64,000 nt of DNA from Nonomuraea rhodomycinica (GCF_013363995.1 NZ_JABWGO010000001.1:1084087-1148086), one strand, 5' to 3'; shown: positions 52,084 to 61,186, numbered from the stretch's first letter. A program made the numbers and translations. The notes: a model not told the origin generated them from the sequence alone.

Positions 52084-53057
52084 ACGAGACCAAAGCCCCC
52101 GAAGCCCCTCGCAAGCTCGGCGCCAAAGCTCCTCGGACCCGGCTGTCCAAGCTGTTCGACAACCGCTGGGCCGGCCTGGCGGGACTGCTGATCGCGCTGC
52201 TCGCACCGTTCGTGAACGCCAGCAACTACGCACTGTCCATCATGACCAGCGCGGCGATCTTCGCGATGCTCGCCTCGGGCCTGAACATCGTGGTCGGCTA
52301 CACCGGCCTGCTCGACCTGGGCTACGCGGCCTTCTTCGCGGTCGGCGCCTACACCAGCGGCGTCCTGGCGACCCGCTTCGATCTGCCGCTGCTGGTCACC
52401 GTGCCCGCCGTCATCGTGGTCACGGTCATCGCCGGGATCATCATCGGTGCGCCGACACTGCGGCTGCGCAGCGACTACCTGGCCATCGTGACGCTGGGCT
52501 TCGGCGAGATCATCCGCATCACCGCCAACAACCTGCCCGTCACGGGCGGCCCCTCCGGCATCTACGGCATCCCGAGCCTGACCGACAGCCCGGTGACCTT
52601 CTACTACGTCACCGTGGTGATCGTCGCGGTCGCGATCATCGGCGCCTCGCGCCTGGGCCGGTCGCGACTGGGCAGGGCGATGCGCTTCGTGCGCGAGGAC
52701 GAGGACGCCGCCGAGGCGACAGGCGTGCACACCTACCGGGTCAAGCTGGCCGCCTACATCGCGGGCGCGGTCTGGGGCGGCCTCGCGGGCGTGCTGTTCG
52801 CCGGCCACCTGTCGGCGATCTCGCCCAACAGCTTCACCTTCCTGCAGTCGGCCCTCGTCCTGATGGCCGTGGTCCTCGGCGGCATGGGCTCGGTGCCCGG
52901 CGTCGTGCTCGGCGCGATCGTCATCAGCCTGCTGCCCGAACTGCTGCGCGGCGTGGCCGACTACCGGTACTTCGTCTTCGGCGTGCTGCTGATCATCGTG
53001 ATGCTCGTCCGGCCGCAGGGGCTGTGGCCCGCTCGATCGAAGGAGGCCCTCAAGTGA
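52080..53057 (+). CDS. livM: LivM-type ABC permease
   Basis: 325 residues, about 9 TM segments with LNIVVGYTGLLDLGYAAFFAVGAY and MAVVLGGMGSVPGVVLGA typical of LivM. GTG 52080 overlaps the livH stop (GTGA). The N-terminus (about 25 residues) is charged and cytoplasmic. The second membrane subunit. Confidence 0.93.
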   Translation: MNETKAPEAPRKLGAKAPRTRLSKLFDNRWAGLAGLLIALLAPFVNASNYALSIMTSAAIFAMLASGLNIVVGYTGLLDLGYAAFFAVGAYTSGVLATRFDLPLLVTVPAVIVVTVIAGIIIGAPTLRLRSDYLAIVTLGFGEIIRITANNLPVTGGPSGIYGIPSLTDSPVTFYYVTVVIVAVAIIGASRLGRSRLGRAMRFVREDEDAAEATGVHTYRVKLAAYIAGAVWGGLAGVLFAGHLSAISPNSFTFLQSALVLMAVVLGGMGSVPGVVLGAIVISLLPELLRGVADYRYFVFGVLLIIVMLVRPQGLWPARSKEALK

Positions 53058-53821
53058 CGCTCCTGGAGGTGAGCGAGCTCCGCCTGGCCTTCGGCGGGCT
53101 GGTGGCCATCGACGGCCTCAGCTTCTCGGTGGGCGAGGCTGAGATCGTCTCGGTCATCGGCCCGAACGGCGCGGGCAAGACCTCCGCCTTCAACTGCGTG
53201 ACCGGCTTCTACCGGCCCACGGGCGGCACCATCGCCTTCGACGGTCAGTCGCTGCTCGGCAAGCGGCCCTCGGCCGTGGCGGCGGCCGGCATCAGCCGGA
53301 CGTTCCAGAACCTGCGGCTCTTCGGCGAGCTGTCCGTGCTGGACAACGTCCGCGCGGGCAGCCACCTGCGGCTGAAGCAGAGCGTCTTCGACGCGCTCCT
53401 GCACACCCCGCGCTACCGCCGCACCGAGCGCGCATGCACCGCCGAGGCCAACCACTGGCTGGACTTCGTCGGCCTGCGCGGCGACCGCTACTCCGAGGCC
53501 CGCAACCTGCCGTACGGTGAGCAGCGCCGCGTGGAGATCGCCCGCGCGCTGGCCCGCGAGCCGCGCCTGCTCCTGCTCGACGAGCCCGCCGCGGGGCTCA
53601 ACCACGCGGAGAAGACCGAGATGCTCGACCTGATCAGGCGCATCCGCGACCTCGGCATCGCGATCGTGCTGATCGAGCATGACATGGGGCTGGTCATGCA
53701 GGTCTCCGAACGCATCGTGGTCCTCAACTTCGGCAAGGAGATCGCCGACGGCCGCCCCGAAGAGGTGCGCCGCGACCCCGCCGTCATCGAGGCCTACCTG
53801 GGGAGCGATACCCATGCTTGA
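53054..53821 (+). CDS. livG: LivG-type ABC ATPase
   Basis: 255 residues. Walker A GPNGAGKTS, Q-loop region, an ABC signature YGEQRRVEIARAL and Walker B LLLLDEPAAGLNHAEK, plus H-loop IEHD. GTG 53054 overlaps livM (GTGA) with GAAGGAGG upstream. Energises the Liv transporter with LivF. Confidence 0.95.
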   Translation: MTLLEVSELRLAFGGLVAIDGLSFSVGEAEIVSVIGPNGAGKTSAFNCVTGFYRPTGGTIAFDGQSLLGKRPSAVAAAGISRTFQNLRLFGELSVLDNVRAGSHLRLKQSVFDALLHTPRYRRTERACTAEANHWLDFVGLRGDRYSEARNLPYGEQRRVEIARALAREPRLLLLDEPAAGLNHAEKTEMLDLIRRIRDLGIAIVLIEHDMGLVMQVSERIVVLNFGKEIADGRPEEVRRDPAVIEAYLGSDTHA

Positions 53822-54521
53822 GATCAGTGACCTCGACGTCCACTACGACGGCGTGCACGCGCTGCGCGGCCTGTCGCTGACCATCGCCGCCCACGAGATC
53901 GTCGCTCTGCTCGGCAACAACGGCGCGGGCAAGACGACGACGCTGTCGGCGATCTCGGGCCTGGTACGGCCCAGCGGCGGCAAGGTCGTCTTCGAGGACA
54001 AGGACATCACCGGCCTCGCCGCGCACAAGATCACCAGCTGCGGGCTCGTCCACTGCCCCGAGGGCCGCAGGATCTTCAGCACGTTGACCGTGCACGACAA
54101 CCTGCTGCTCGGCGGCTACCTCGTGCGCGACCAGGCGGAGGTCAGGAAGCGCATCGACCGCGTGTACGACCTGCTGCCGCGCCTGGCGGAGCGCCGCGCC
54201 CAGCAGGGCGGCACGCTGTCCGGCGGCGAGCAGCAGATGCTCGCCATCGGCCGTGCGCTGGTGACGGGCCCTCGCCTGCTGCTGCTCGACGAGCCGTCGA
54301 TGGGCCTGGCGCCCCTGGTCGTCGCCCAGGTGATGGAGCTGATCGCCGACATCAACGCCTCGGGCACCGCCGTGCTGCTGGTGGAGCAGAACGCCTCCGC
54401 CGCGCTGAAGATCGCCCATCGGGGTTACGTGCTGGAGAGCGGCCAGGGCACCCTGTCGGGCACCGCTGACGCGCTGCGCTCCGACCCCCGTGTGGTCGAG
54501 GCCTACCTCGGAGGGGCATGA
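53814..54521 (+). CDS. livF: LivF-type ABC ATPase
   Basis: 235 residues. Walker A GNNGAGKTT, signature LSGGEQQMLAIGRAL, Walker B LLLLDEPSMGLAP, H-loop VEQN as in LivF. ATG 53814 overlaps livG by 8 nt. The 3' end overlaps a convergent small gene by 19 bp. Completes a five-gene uptake operon with every junction overlapping. Confidence 0.95.
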   Translation: MLEISDLDVHYDGVHALRGLSLTIAAHEIVALLGNNGAGKTTTLSAISGLVRPSGGKVVFEDKDITGLAAHKITSCGLVHCPEGRRIFSTLTVHDNLLLGGYLVRDQAEVRKRIDRVYDLLPRLAERRAQQGGTLSGGEQQMLAIGRALVTGPRLLLLDEPSMGLAPLVVAQVMELIADINASGTAVLLVEQNASAALKIAHRGYVLESGQGTLSGTADALRSDPRVVEAYLGGA

Positions 54522-54895
54522 TCCGAACGGCGACTGTCACACCGGCGGCGAGTCGTGCGGAATCGTCGCCGGCGGGACAGGACCGGCGCGGAAGCCCCCT
54601 CCGAAAGCAGCCCCACCTCCCTGAGCCCCTCCTCGTATCCGCCCTCCGTGCAGGTCCAGAATCGCTCGGCGGCATCGACGACCACCAGCCGCCGGCCTGT
54701 GGTCCAGGCTGCGATCATGTCCAGCAAGGCGCGCCCCTCGGCCGCCCAGATCTCCGGTGAGCCCAGCGCGATCACCGCGGCCACTTCCCGCTCCAGCAGC
54801 CGCGCCTTGGCCGTGCGTTCCGCGGCGCCCAGCCCGTTCACCGCATCCACGATCAGCAGGCCCTGACGCAGGGTGAGCGGCGGCATCGTGGTCAT
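54503..54895 (-). CDS. Small protein coupled to TetR (unknown)
   Basis: 130 residues; ATG 54895 overlaps the TetR stop (ATGA). The first 95 residues (LIVDAVNGLGAAERTAKARLLEREV, RRLVVVDAAERFWTCTEGGYEEG) look like a folded domain; the last 30, which overlap livF, are Arg-rich and low complexity. I do not recognise the family. Coupling to TetR suggests it may act with the regulator. Confidence 0.55.
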   Translation of the reverse strand: MTTMPPLTLRQGLLIVDAVNGLGAAERTAKARLLEREVAAVIALGSPEIWAAEGRALLDMIAAWTTGRRLVVVDAAERFWTCTEGGYEEGLREVGLLSEGASAPVLSRRRRFRTTRRRCDSRRSDHAPPR

Positions 54896-55437
54896 CCGCC
54901 GGCGCCGACCCGTACGGCACGCAGCGCCTCCGTCAGCGTTTCAGCGGTGGGGGCGCGGTCGGGATCGATGAGGTGCTGCAGGACGAGCCCCGTCAGCAGA
55001 GTCAGGCACAAGGCCCCGATCGCCCGCCGCGTGGCTTGCGGCAACGCCGCCTCGGCCAGCCAGTGAGACAGCTCCAGGCGGGCGGTCTCCTGCGCGTCGG
55101 CCAGTGCCTGCCGCAGCTGTGGCCGGCGCTCGGCCTGGGCGAAGACCTCGATGCCGGCCACGAAGACGGGGCGGTGCAGGTCGAGCAGCTCGATCGCCCG
55201 CTGCCACACGGACTCCGGCACGTCCTCCACCAGGGCTTGGCGCAGCTTGTCGGCCCAATCGGCGGTCGCCTCGATCATGGCCTCGACCAGCAGAGCGTCC
55301 TTCGAGCCGAAGTGGTAACCGATGGATGCCAGGTTGGCGCCACTGGCCCTGGCGATGTCGCGTGCCGTGGTGTGGGCGTAGCCGCGTTCCTGCAGGCAGC
55401 GTTTGGCGCCTTCGATCAGCTTGTCTCGCTCCTTCAT
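54892..55437 (-). CDS. TetR-family repressor 1
   Basis: 181 residues. HTH: KRCLQERGYAHTTARDIARASGANLASIGYHFGSKDALL (tetR motif), followed by an all-helical ligand domain. It is divergent from the desaturase gene. The 76-bp gap contains AAACA-AG-TGTTT (55466-55477) and two CAAACAAG copies, likely its operator, so it probably controls the desaturase-transporter operon and itself. Confidence 0.88.
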   Translation of the reverse strand: MKERDKLIEGAKRCLQERGYAHTTARDIARASGANLASIGYHFGSKDALLVEAMIEATADWADKLRQALVEDVPESVWQRAIELLDLHRPVFVAGIEVFAQAERRPQLRQALADAQETARLELSHWLAEAALPQATRRAIGALCLTLLTGLVLQHLIDPDRAPTAETLTEALRAVRVGAGG

Positions 55438-55452
55438 GCGGTCACTCTATCC

Positions 55453-55480
55453 AAACAAGCGTCACAAACAAGTGTTTTGT
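55453..55480. promoter_or_regulatory. TetR operator candidate
   Basis: AAACA-AG-TGTTT dyad (55466-55477) with a second CAAACAAG at 55452, in the 76-bp divergent gap. It is distinctly AT-rich for this genome. Confidence 0.5.
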
Positions 55481-55513
55481 ACGATCGTGCCAAACGTGTG
55501 TATGTTCGGCGGC

Positions 55514-56542
55514 ATGGCACAAGCACCCGCAACGGCCACGGCCGTGAGCGACTTCAGCCGCCTGTCCAGACGCATCAGGCAAGCCGGACTCCTCGACCGC
55601 CGCCCCCGCTACTACCTGGTACGGCTCAGCGCCGTGACAGGTCTCCACCTGGCAGGTGTGGCGGCGTTCTTCCTGCTCGGCGACTCCTGGCTTCAGGTGC
55701 CGCTGGCCGCCCTCCTCGCGATCGTCTTCGCGCAGGTCGCGCTCGTCCTGCACGATCTGGCCCACCGGCAGATCTTCACCGGCCGGCGCCCGAGCGAGGT
55801 CCTCGGGCTCCTCGGCGGCAACCTCGCCATCGGGCTCGGCTACGGCTGGTGGATGAACAAGCACACCCGCCACCACGCCAACCCCAACCACGAGGACCTC
55901 GATCCGGACGTCGTGCCCGACGTCCTGGTGTGCTCACAGGAGCAGGCACGCGTCAGCCGCGGCCTGGCCCGGCTCATCGGCGGCAGGCAGGCGCTGCTGT
56001 TCTACCCGCTGCTGCTGCTGGAGGGGCTCAACCTGCACGTGAGCGGCCTCCGCGCCCTGCGCCGGCCCTGGCTGAGACACCGCGTCGTGGAGGGCGCGTT
56101 GCTGCTCGCCCACTTCGTCCTCTATCTGGGCGCGCTGGCCTGGGTCCTGTCGCCGGGCAAGGCGCTGGTCTTCTTCGCCGTACACCAAGGACTTTTCGGC
56201 CTCTACATGGGCTGCGTCTTCGCCCCGGGCCACAAGGGCATGCCGACGCTGACCGGGAAGGCCGACCTGGACTTCCTGCGCAAGCAGGTGCTCACCACCC
56301 GCAACGTGCGCGGCGGCCGGTTCGTCGACCTCGCCATGGGCGGACTCAACTACCAGATCGAGCACCACCTGTTTCCCCATATGCCCACCCCCAACCTGCG
56401 CAAGGCGCGACCCATCGTGCGGGCCTACTGCCGCCGGCTCGGCCTGCCGTACCACGAAGTCGGTTTCCTGGCCTCGCACGGCGAGGCCCTCCGCCACCTG
56501 CACCACGCCGGTGCTCCCCTCCGCGAGAAAGGCCGCCCATGA
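55514..56542 (+). CDS. Membrane fatty acid desaturase
   Basis: 342 residues with the three histidine boxes of acyl-lipid/acyl-CoA desaturases: HDLAH (80-84), HTRHH (117-121) and QIEHH (281-285). These bind two irons. Several TM segments. It introduces double bonds into acyl chains and so alters membrane fluidity. ATG 55514 (MAQAPATATAV); in-frame ATG 55502 is possible. Coupled to a DHA2 transporter by ATGA. Confidence 0.92.
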   Translation: MAQAPATATAVSDFSRLSRRIRQAGLLDRRPRYYLVRLSAVTGLHLAGVAAFFLLGDSWLQVPLAALLAIVFAQVALVLHDLAHRQIFTGRRPSEVLGLLGGNLAIGLGYGWWMNKHTRHHANPNHEDLDPDVVPDVLVCSQEQARVSRGLARLIGGRQALLFYPLLLLEGLNLHVSGLRALRRPWLRHRVVEGALLLAHFVLYLGALAWVLSPGKALVFFAVHQGLFGLYMGCVFAPGHKGMPTLTGKADLDFLRKQVLTTRNVRGGRFVDLAMGGLNYQIEHHLFPHMPTPNLRKARPIVRAYCRRLGLPYHEVGFLASHGEALRHLHHAGAPLREKGRP

Positions 56543-58065
56543 GAGCCGGACGCAAGCAATGGATCGGGCTGGCCGTCCTGGTCCTGCCCGTACTTCTGAT
56601 CTCCGTCGACCTGCACGTGTTGTCGTACGCGCTGCCGTTCATCAGCGCCGGCCTGGCGCCGAGCGGCTCCCAGCTGCTGTGGATCATTGACATCTACCCG
56701 TTCATGCTGGCCGGGCTGCTGTTGCCGATGGGCGCGCTGGGCGATCGGGTGGGACGGCGACGGCTGCTGATGGCCGGCGCCGCCGCGTTCGGCGGGGCCT
56801 CGGCGGTCGCCGCGTTCTCCCCCAGCGCCGACCTGCTGATCGCCACCCGGGCCCTGCTCGGGGTGGGCGGCGCCACCCTGATGCCCTCGACGTTGTCGCT
56901 GATCCGCAACATGTTCCACGACGACGGCCAGCGCCGGATCGCCATCTCCATCTGGACCGGCGCGTTCGCCGGCGGCGCCATGCTGGGGCCGCTGATGGGC
57001 GGCGCGCTGCTGGAACACTTCTGGTGGGGCTCGGTGTTCCTGGCCAACCTGCCGGTGATGGCGCTGCTGCTGATCCTGGCGCCGCTCCTGCTGCCCGAAT
57101 TCCGTGATCCGCACCCGAGCCGGTTCGACCTGCTCAGCGTGGCCCTGTCGCTGGGCGCGATCCTCCCCACGATCTACGGCATCCAGCACATCGCCCAGGA
57201 CGGCCTCGGCCTGCCGCCCGTCCTGGGCGTCGTCGCCGGGCTCTGCCTCGGCGTCGCCTTCGTCCGCCGCCAGCGCGCGACGGCCCGGCCGATGCTGGAC
57301 GTGCGCCTGTTCGGCAGCCGCGCCTTCACCGCCGCCATCGGCACCAACACGCTCGGCGTCTTCGCCATGGTCGGTTCCAGCCTCTTCACCACCCAGTACC
57401 TGCAGATGGTCATGGGCGCCCGGCCGCTGATCGCCGGCCTGTACGCGCTGCCCTCGGCGGGGACGGCGATGCTCGCCGCCGGGCTGGCCCCGGTACTGGT
57501 GCGCAGGATCCGTCCCGGGCTGGTGGTCTGCGCCGGGTTGCTCGTCGGCGCGAGCGGCTTCGCACTGCTGTCCAGGCTGGACGTGACCGGCCAGGGCGGC
57601 CTGCTCATCGCCGGGATCATGTTGATGGCCGGCGGTGTGACCCTCGTCCTGACCGTCTCCGCCGACCTGATCATCGCCACCGCGCCGCCGGAGAGCGCGG
57701 GGTCGGTCGCCGGGTTGTCGCAGGTGGCCACCGAGTTCGGCGGTGCGCTCGGCATCTCGCTGCTGGGCAGTATCGGCACCGCCGTCTACCGGGGACACCT
57801 CAGCGACGCCGGCGCCCCCGCATCGGCCCGCGACACCCTCGGCGGCGCCCTGGAGACGGCGCGGCAGCTGGCGGAACCGGACGCGACCGCCCTCGCCGCC
57901 GCCGCCCGCGCGGCCTTCACGCAGGGCCAGCACCACGCCATGATCGCCGCGGCCGCCGGCCTGTGCCTGATGGCGCTGGTCGCGCCCGTCCTGCTGCGTT
58001 CCGTACGGCGGGCGAGCCGGCCGCGACCTGACCCGGATCGCTCCGGGCGGCACGCGATGCGCTAG
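56539..58065 (+). CDS. DHA2-family MFS transporter
   Basis: 508 residues, about 14 TM segments. WIIDIYPFMLAGLLLPMGALGDRVGRRRLL (motif A region) and GPLMGGALLEHFWWGSV (motif C). Closely similar in motifs to the transporter at 36612, so a paralogue. ATG overlaps the desaturase stop. The 3' end overlaps the convergent second TetR stop by 4 nt. It likely exports an antimicrobial or lipid-like compound sensed by TetR. Confidence 0.9.
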   Translation: MRAGRKQWIGLAVLVLPVLLISVDLHVLSYALPFISAGLAPSGSQLLWIIDIYPFMLAGLLLPMGALGDRVGRRRLLMAGAAAFGGASAVAAFSPSADLLIATRALLGVGGATLMPSTLSLIRNMFHDDGQRRIAISIWTGAFAGGAMLGPLMGGALLEHFWWGSVFLANLPVMALLLILAPLLLPEFRDPHPSRFDLLSVALSLGAILPTIYGIQHIAQDGLGLPPVLGVVAGLCLGVAFVRRQRATARPMLDVRLFGSRAFTAAIGTNTLGVFAMVGSSLFTTQYLQMVMGARPLIAGLYALPSAGTAMLAAGLAPVLVRRIRPGLVVCAGLLVGASGFALLSRLDVTGQGGLLIAGIMLMAGGVTLVLTVSADLIIATAPPESAGSVAGLSQVATEFGGALGISLLGSIGTAVYRGHLSDAGAPASARDTLGGALETARQLAEPDATALAAAARAAFTQGQHHAMIAAAAGLCLMALVAPVLLRSVRRASRPRPDPDRSGRHAMR

Positions 58066-58598
58066 CCGGCGGCCGCCGCGGCCACCGACCGGATACCGGC
58101 GGCCAGCTCGTGAGCCGTGGGGGCGTGGTCCGGATCGATCTGCCACCGCACCAGCAGGCCGATGAACAGCGTCAGCAGCACCTGCGCGCCCGCCTCGTCC
58201 TGGCGCGGCAGGCGCTGCGCCAGCTCGCGCTGGGCCAGCGCCTGCCCTTCGGCCAGGCCGGCTCGCACGTCGGGGAGATGCGGCGCCTGCGCCAGCGTCT
58301 CGACGTTGGCCCGCCACACCATCGGCTTGGCCTGGAAGGATGCGATCAGCTCCCCCCAGAAGGTCTCGAACCATGCTGTGGAGTCGTCCGGGAACGCCTT
58401 GAGGACCTCCGCGACGGCTTCGCCGGTCACTTCGATCATCGCCTGGGTGAGCAGGGCGTCTTTGGAGCGGAAGTGATAGTTGATCGCGGCGAGGTTGCTG
58501 CCGGACACGGCCACGATGTCCCGGACGGTTGTGCGTGCGTACCCACGCTCGGACAGGCACTGCTTGGCCGCGGCCAGCAGATCCTCAGGAACTCCCAC
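58062..58598 (-). CDS. TetR-family repressor 2
   Basis: 178 residues from GTG 58598. HTH: KQCLSERGYARTTVRDIVAVSGSNLAAINYHFRSKDALL, similar to TetR 1 (KRCLQERGYAHTTARDI). A PDHAPT tail pattern is also shared (DPDRAPT in TetR 1). They are probably paralogues flanking one operon. Start has AGGAACTCC-like sequence but no ideal ribosome site. Confidence 0.85.
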   Translation of the reverse strand: MGVPEDLLAAAKQCLSERGYARTTVRDIVAVSGSNLAAINYHFRSKDALLTQAMIEVTGEAVAEVLKAFPDDSTAWFETFWGELIASFQAKPMVWRANVETLAQAPHLPDVRAGLAEGQALAQRELAQRLPRQDEAGAQVLLTLFIGLLVRWQIDPDHAPTAHELAAGIRSVAAAAAG

Positions 58599-59006
58599 GC
58601 GGGCGATCCTACCAAGGCCACCAACAACCGTTTAAAACATCCGTTCCGTTCCACCGGGCCGACCTCCTGTTCACCCCGCCGGACAGCATGGACCCGGAAC
58701 GGCTCGACCAGCTCGATCAGCTCCTCGATCTCAAGCCCACCCCGCCGAAGCGCGCATGCTCCTCCATCGAGGAGGACAGGGCGGCCCGGGACGATCGTCA
58801 TGCCACCCCTTGTCGTGAGCACCTTGCGACTACGGCCTTCGGCTCAACAGAGCAGTTGTTCCGGGCTAATAGGGTTGGTCTGGGCTGCTGATGACGTCCG
58901 GCCTGTGACTGTCTGCGTTCCTTCAGGTGCGGTTCGGTGAACGCTGCGGGACACCCTGACCGCTGCCGCTCCGGCGCGTGGGCTCTGAACTGGGAGAACA
59001 GGAAAC
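58599..59006. other. 408-bp intergenic region upstream of ilvA
   Basis: Contains an AT-rich start (AACCGTTTAAAACATCC near 58627) likely used as promoter/operator for TetR 2. Two overlapping ORFs on opposite strands (58529-58891 and 58436-58822) lack domains. The later part (58860-58990) precedes ilvA and has no obvious attenuator. Confidence 0.5.
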
Positions 59007-60272
59007 ATGACGGTAGAGGCTTCGCTGGTCGACGCGGCGGCGGTGGAAGCGGCGGCGCAGCGGCTGGCCGGCGTGGTGACGACGACGCCGTTGGAGCGCA
59101 GTCCGCGGCTGTCCGCGCTGCGAGGCGCGCACGTATGGCTCAAGCGCGAGGACATGCAGACCGTGCGCTCCTACAAGGTCCGCGGCGCGTACAACCTGAT
59201 CGCGCAGCTCGATGACGCCGCGCGCGCGGCGGGCGTGGTGGCCGCCAGCGCGGGCAACCACGCCCAGGGCGTCGCCTATGCCTGTGCGACGCTGGGCGTC
59301 CACGGCCGGGTTTTCCTGCCGCGCACCACGCCCCGGCAGAAGCGGGACCGGATCGCGGCTCTGGGCGGCTCGGCGATCGAGATCGTGCTGGAAGGCGACA
59401 CCTATGACGAGGCGTCCGCCGCCGCCGCCGCGGACGTGGCCCGCACAGGCGCGACCTTGGTCCCGGCCTTCGACGACCCGCGGACCATCGCCGGCCAGGG
59501 CACGGTCGTCCACGAGGCCGTGACTCAACTGGGCCATGCCCCCGACGTGGTGATCGTCCCCGTCGGCGGAGGAGGTCTGCTGGCCGGCACACTGGCCTGG
59601 CTGGGCAAGCATCACCCGCAGACCCGGATCATCGGGGTGGAGCCGGCCGGAGCCGCGTGCATGGCGGCGGCCCTGCTTGCCGGCCACCCGGTCACCTTGC
59701 CGGAGATCGACACCTTCGTCGACGGCGCGGCCGTGCGCCGAGCCGGCGACGTGACCGTGCCGATCGTGGCCGCCGCAGAGGTGGAGATGGTCGCCGTGTC
59801 CGAAGGCCGGGTGTGCAGCGAGATGCTGGCGCTCTACCAGTCCGACGGGATCATCGCCGAACCGGCCGGGGCGCTGGCGACGGCCGTCCTCGGCTCTCCC
59901 GAGGCGGTCGACATCCCGGCCGGGGCCAGCGTGGTGTGTGTGCTGTCCGGGGGTAACAACGACGTCAGCCGTTACGCCGAGATCGTCGAACGCTCCCTCG
60001 TCCACGAGGGGCGCAAGCACTACTTCCTCGTGGAGTTCGCGCAGGAGCCGGGCGCACTGCGCCGCTTCCTCGACGAGGTCCTCGGCCCCAACGACGACAT
60101 CACCTTGTTCGAGTACATCAAACGCAGCAACCGCGAGACCGGGCCCGCGCTGGTCGGCATCGAGCTGGCCAGCCCCGCCGACCTGCCCGGCCTGCTGGCC
60201 CGCATGGACGAGGCACCGCCGCGGATCGAGCGCATCGAGACCGGGAGCCCGCTGTTCAGGTTCCTTCTCTGA
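59007..60272 (+). CDS. ilvA: Threonine ammonia-lyase
   Basis: 421 residues. PLP lysine Lys57 in RSYKVRGAYN; phosphate loop VGGGGLLAG (about 189); SAGNHAQG. A C-terminal ACT-like domain (about 340-420; FLVEFAQEPGALRRFLDEVLGPND) gives allosteric control. Makes 2-oxobutanoate for isoleucine synthesis. Short single-ACT form. ATG 59007 with AGGAAAC upstream. Not in an ilv operon here. Confidence 0.95.
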   Translation: MTVEASLVDAAAVEAAAQRLAGVVTTTPLERSPRLSALRGAHVWLKREDMQTVRSYKVRGAYNLIAQLDDAARAAGVVAASAGNHAQGVAYACATLGVHGRVFLPRTTPRQKRDRIAALGGSAIEIVLEGDTYDEASAAAAADVARTGATLVPAFDDPRTIAGQGTVVHEAVTQLGHAPDVVIVPVGGGGLLAGTLAWLGKHHPQTRIIGVEPAGAACMAAALLAGHPVTLPEIDTFVDGAAVRRAGDVTVPIVAAAEVEMVAVSEGRVCSEMLALYQSDGIIAEPAGALATAVLGSPEAVDIPAGASVVCVLSGGNNDVSRYAEIVERSLVHEGRKHYFLVEFAQEPGALRRFLDEVLGPNDDITLFEYIKRSNRETGPALVGIELASPADLPGLLARMDEAPPRIERIETGSPLFRFLL

Positions 60273-60434
60273 TCCTCTGATGGCGGGGCTGGTGCCCGTC
60301 GGGCGAGCTGGAGGCGGAGAACGACCCCGCCGATGCCGATCAGCACGTACACGCCGCACCGAGGATCAGCAGAACAGCCGGCGCCGCAAGCCCTGGCCGC
60401 CGCCGGCGAGCGATGTGACGGCCGTGAAAGAGGG
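60273..60434. other. Gene-poor segment after ilvA
   Basis: No supported gene. On the minus strand a hydrophobic stretch (VLIGIGGVVLRLQLARRA) can be read only with a frameshift, so it may be a gene remnant. Confidence 0.35.
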
Positions 60435-60492
60435 ACGGCCATCGCGTGATCCTTTGAGTGCTATCCGAGATCAAAGGAGAGGCGATGGCCGT
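60435..60492. repeat. Long stem-loop near transposase relic
   Basis: ACGGCCATCGC (60435-60445) pairs perfectly with GCGATGGCCGT (60482-60492), and TCCTTTGA (60450) with TCAAAGGA (60471). The two-part stem sits exactly at the start of the transposase fragment and includes its ATG, so it may be part of the element or its regulatory hairpin. Confidence 0.55.
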
Positions 60493-60660
60493 GGACAACA
60501 GTGTGGCGCCTGGGCAGTGGCCGGCGAAGCAGATCGAGACAAGAAACCTGGCACTCCCGAAGCTGCGTCAGGGCTCGTACTTTCCGGACTGACTGCTCGA
60601 ACGCAGGCGGCGGGCCGAGCAGGCGCTGGTCAGCGTCGCGCCCACCTCGAATCTGCGGCC
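60485..60660 (+). pseudogene. IS256-family transposase fragment (decayed)
   Basis: Frame from ATG 60485 reads LALPKLRQGSYFPD then TGA (60590-60592) in place of the expected Trp, then LLERRRRAEQALVSV. The combination PKLRxGxYFPxWLLERRxRAExAL is diagnostic of IS256-family transposases of actinobacteria. Both ends are missing; after VSV the match to the family breaks down. A dead relic of an insertion between ilvA and lrp. Confidence 0.75.
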
Positions 60661-60661
60661 G

Positions 60662-61135
60662 TCATGGTGTGCGGCGGCGAGGCGACGTGAGGCTGTCGCG
60701 GGTCCACGACCCGAGCACCAGCAGGGTCTTCGTCCCCGTGACGTCGCCCGCCCGGCGCAGCCGGTCGATCACCTGCTGCAGATGGCCGAGGTCACGGACG
60801 CGGATCTGGATGAGCGCGTCCGGGTCGCCGGCGATCGTGTAGACGGCCTGCACCTCCGGCGCGTCGGTGGCCGTGCGGACGATCTCGCTGACCGGGGTGG
60901 TGCCCGGATAGCGAAGCTCGGTGAACGCCTCGATGCCCCATCCCAGTTTGGCGTAGTCGATCTGCACGGCGAATCCGGTGATCACCCCGATCTCGCGCAG
61001 CCGGTCCACGCGCCGCTTGACCGCCGCCACCGACAGCCCGACCTCCGTGGCCATCTCGGAGAAGGTCCTGCGCCCGTCCTCGCGCAGCAGGCGCAGCAAC
61101 CGGTGATCGGTGGCGTCCACGGCCGGCTCGTTCAT
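60662..61135 (-). CDS. Lrp/AsnC-family regulator
   Basis: 157 residues. N-terminal HTH (LLREDGRRTFSEMATEVGLSVAAVKRRVDRL) and a C-terminal RAM/ACT ligand domain (VQAVYTIAGDPDALIQIRV). ATG 61135 has GGAGGAGG 5 nt upstream; an earlier in-frame ATG at 61159 is not needed. Divergent from the indolepyruvate oxidoreductase gene, whose expression it probably controls in response to an amino acid. Confidence 0.92.
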   Translation of the reverse strand: MNEPAVDATDHRLLRLLREDGRRTFSEMATEVGLSVAAVKRRVDRLREIGVITGFAVQIDYAKLGWGIEAFTELRYPGTTPVSEIVRTATDAPEVQAVYTIAGDPDALIQIRVRDLGHLQQVIDRLRRAGDVTGTKTLLVLGSWTRDSLTSPRRRTP

Positions 61136-61186
61136 GGGATCCTCCTCCATGGCACACAAACAAAACTATCCTGTCGCGGATTTCGT

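Noticed and set aside
58436-58891. Two overlapping ORFs on opposite strands before ilvA
   Set aside because: Both overlap TetR 2 and lack domains or ribosome sites; their middle parts look only weakly coding.
58860-59006. T-box or leader-peptide attenuator before ilvA
   Set aside because: No Ile/Val/Leu-rich leader, no T-box sequence and no terminator-antiterminator pair could be found.
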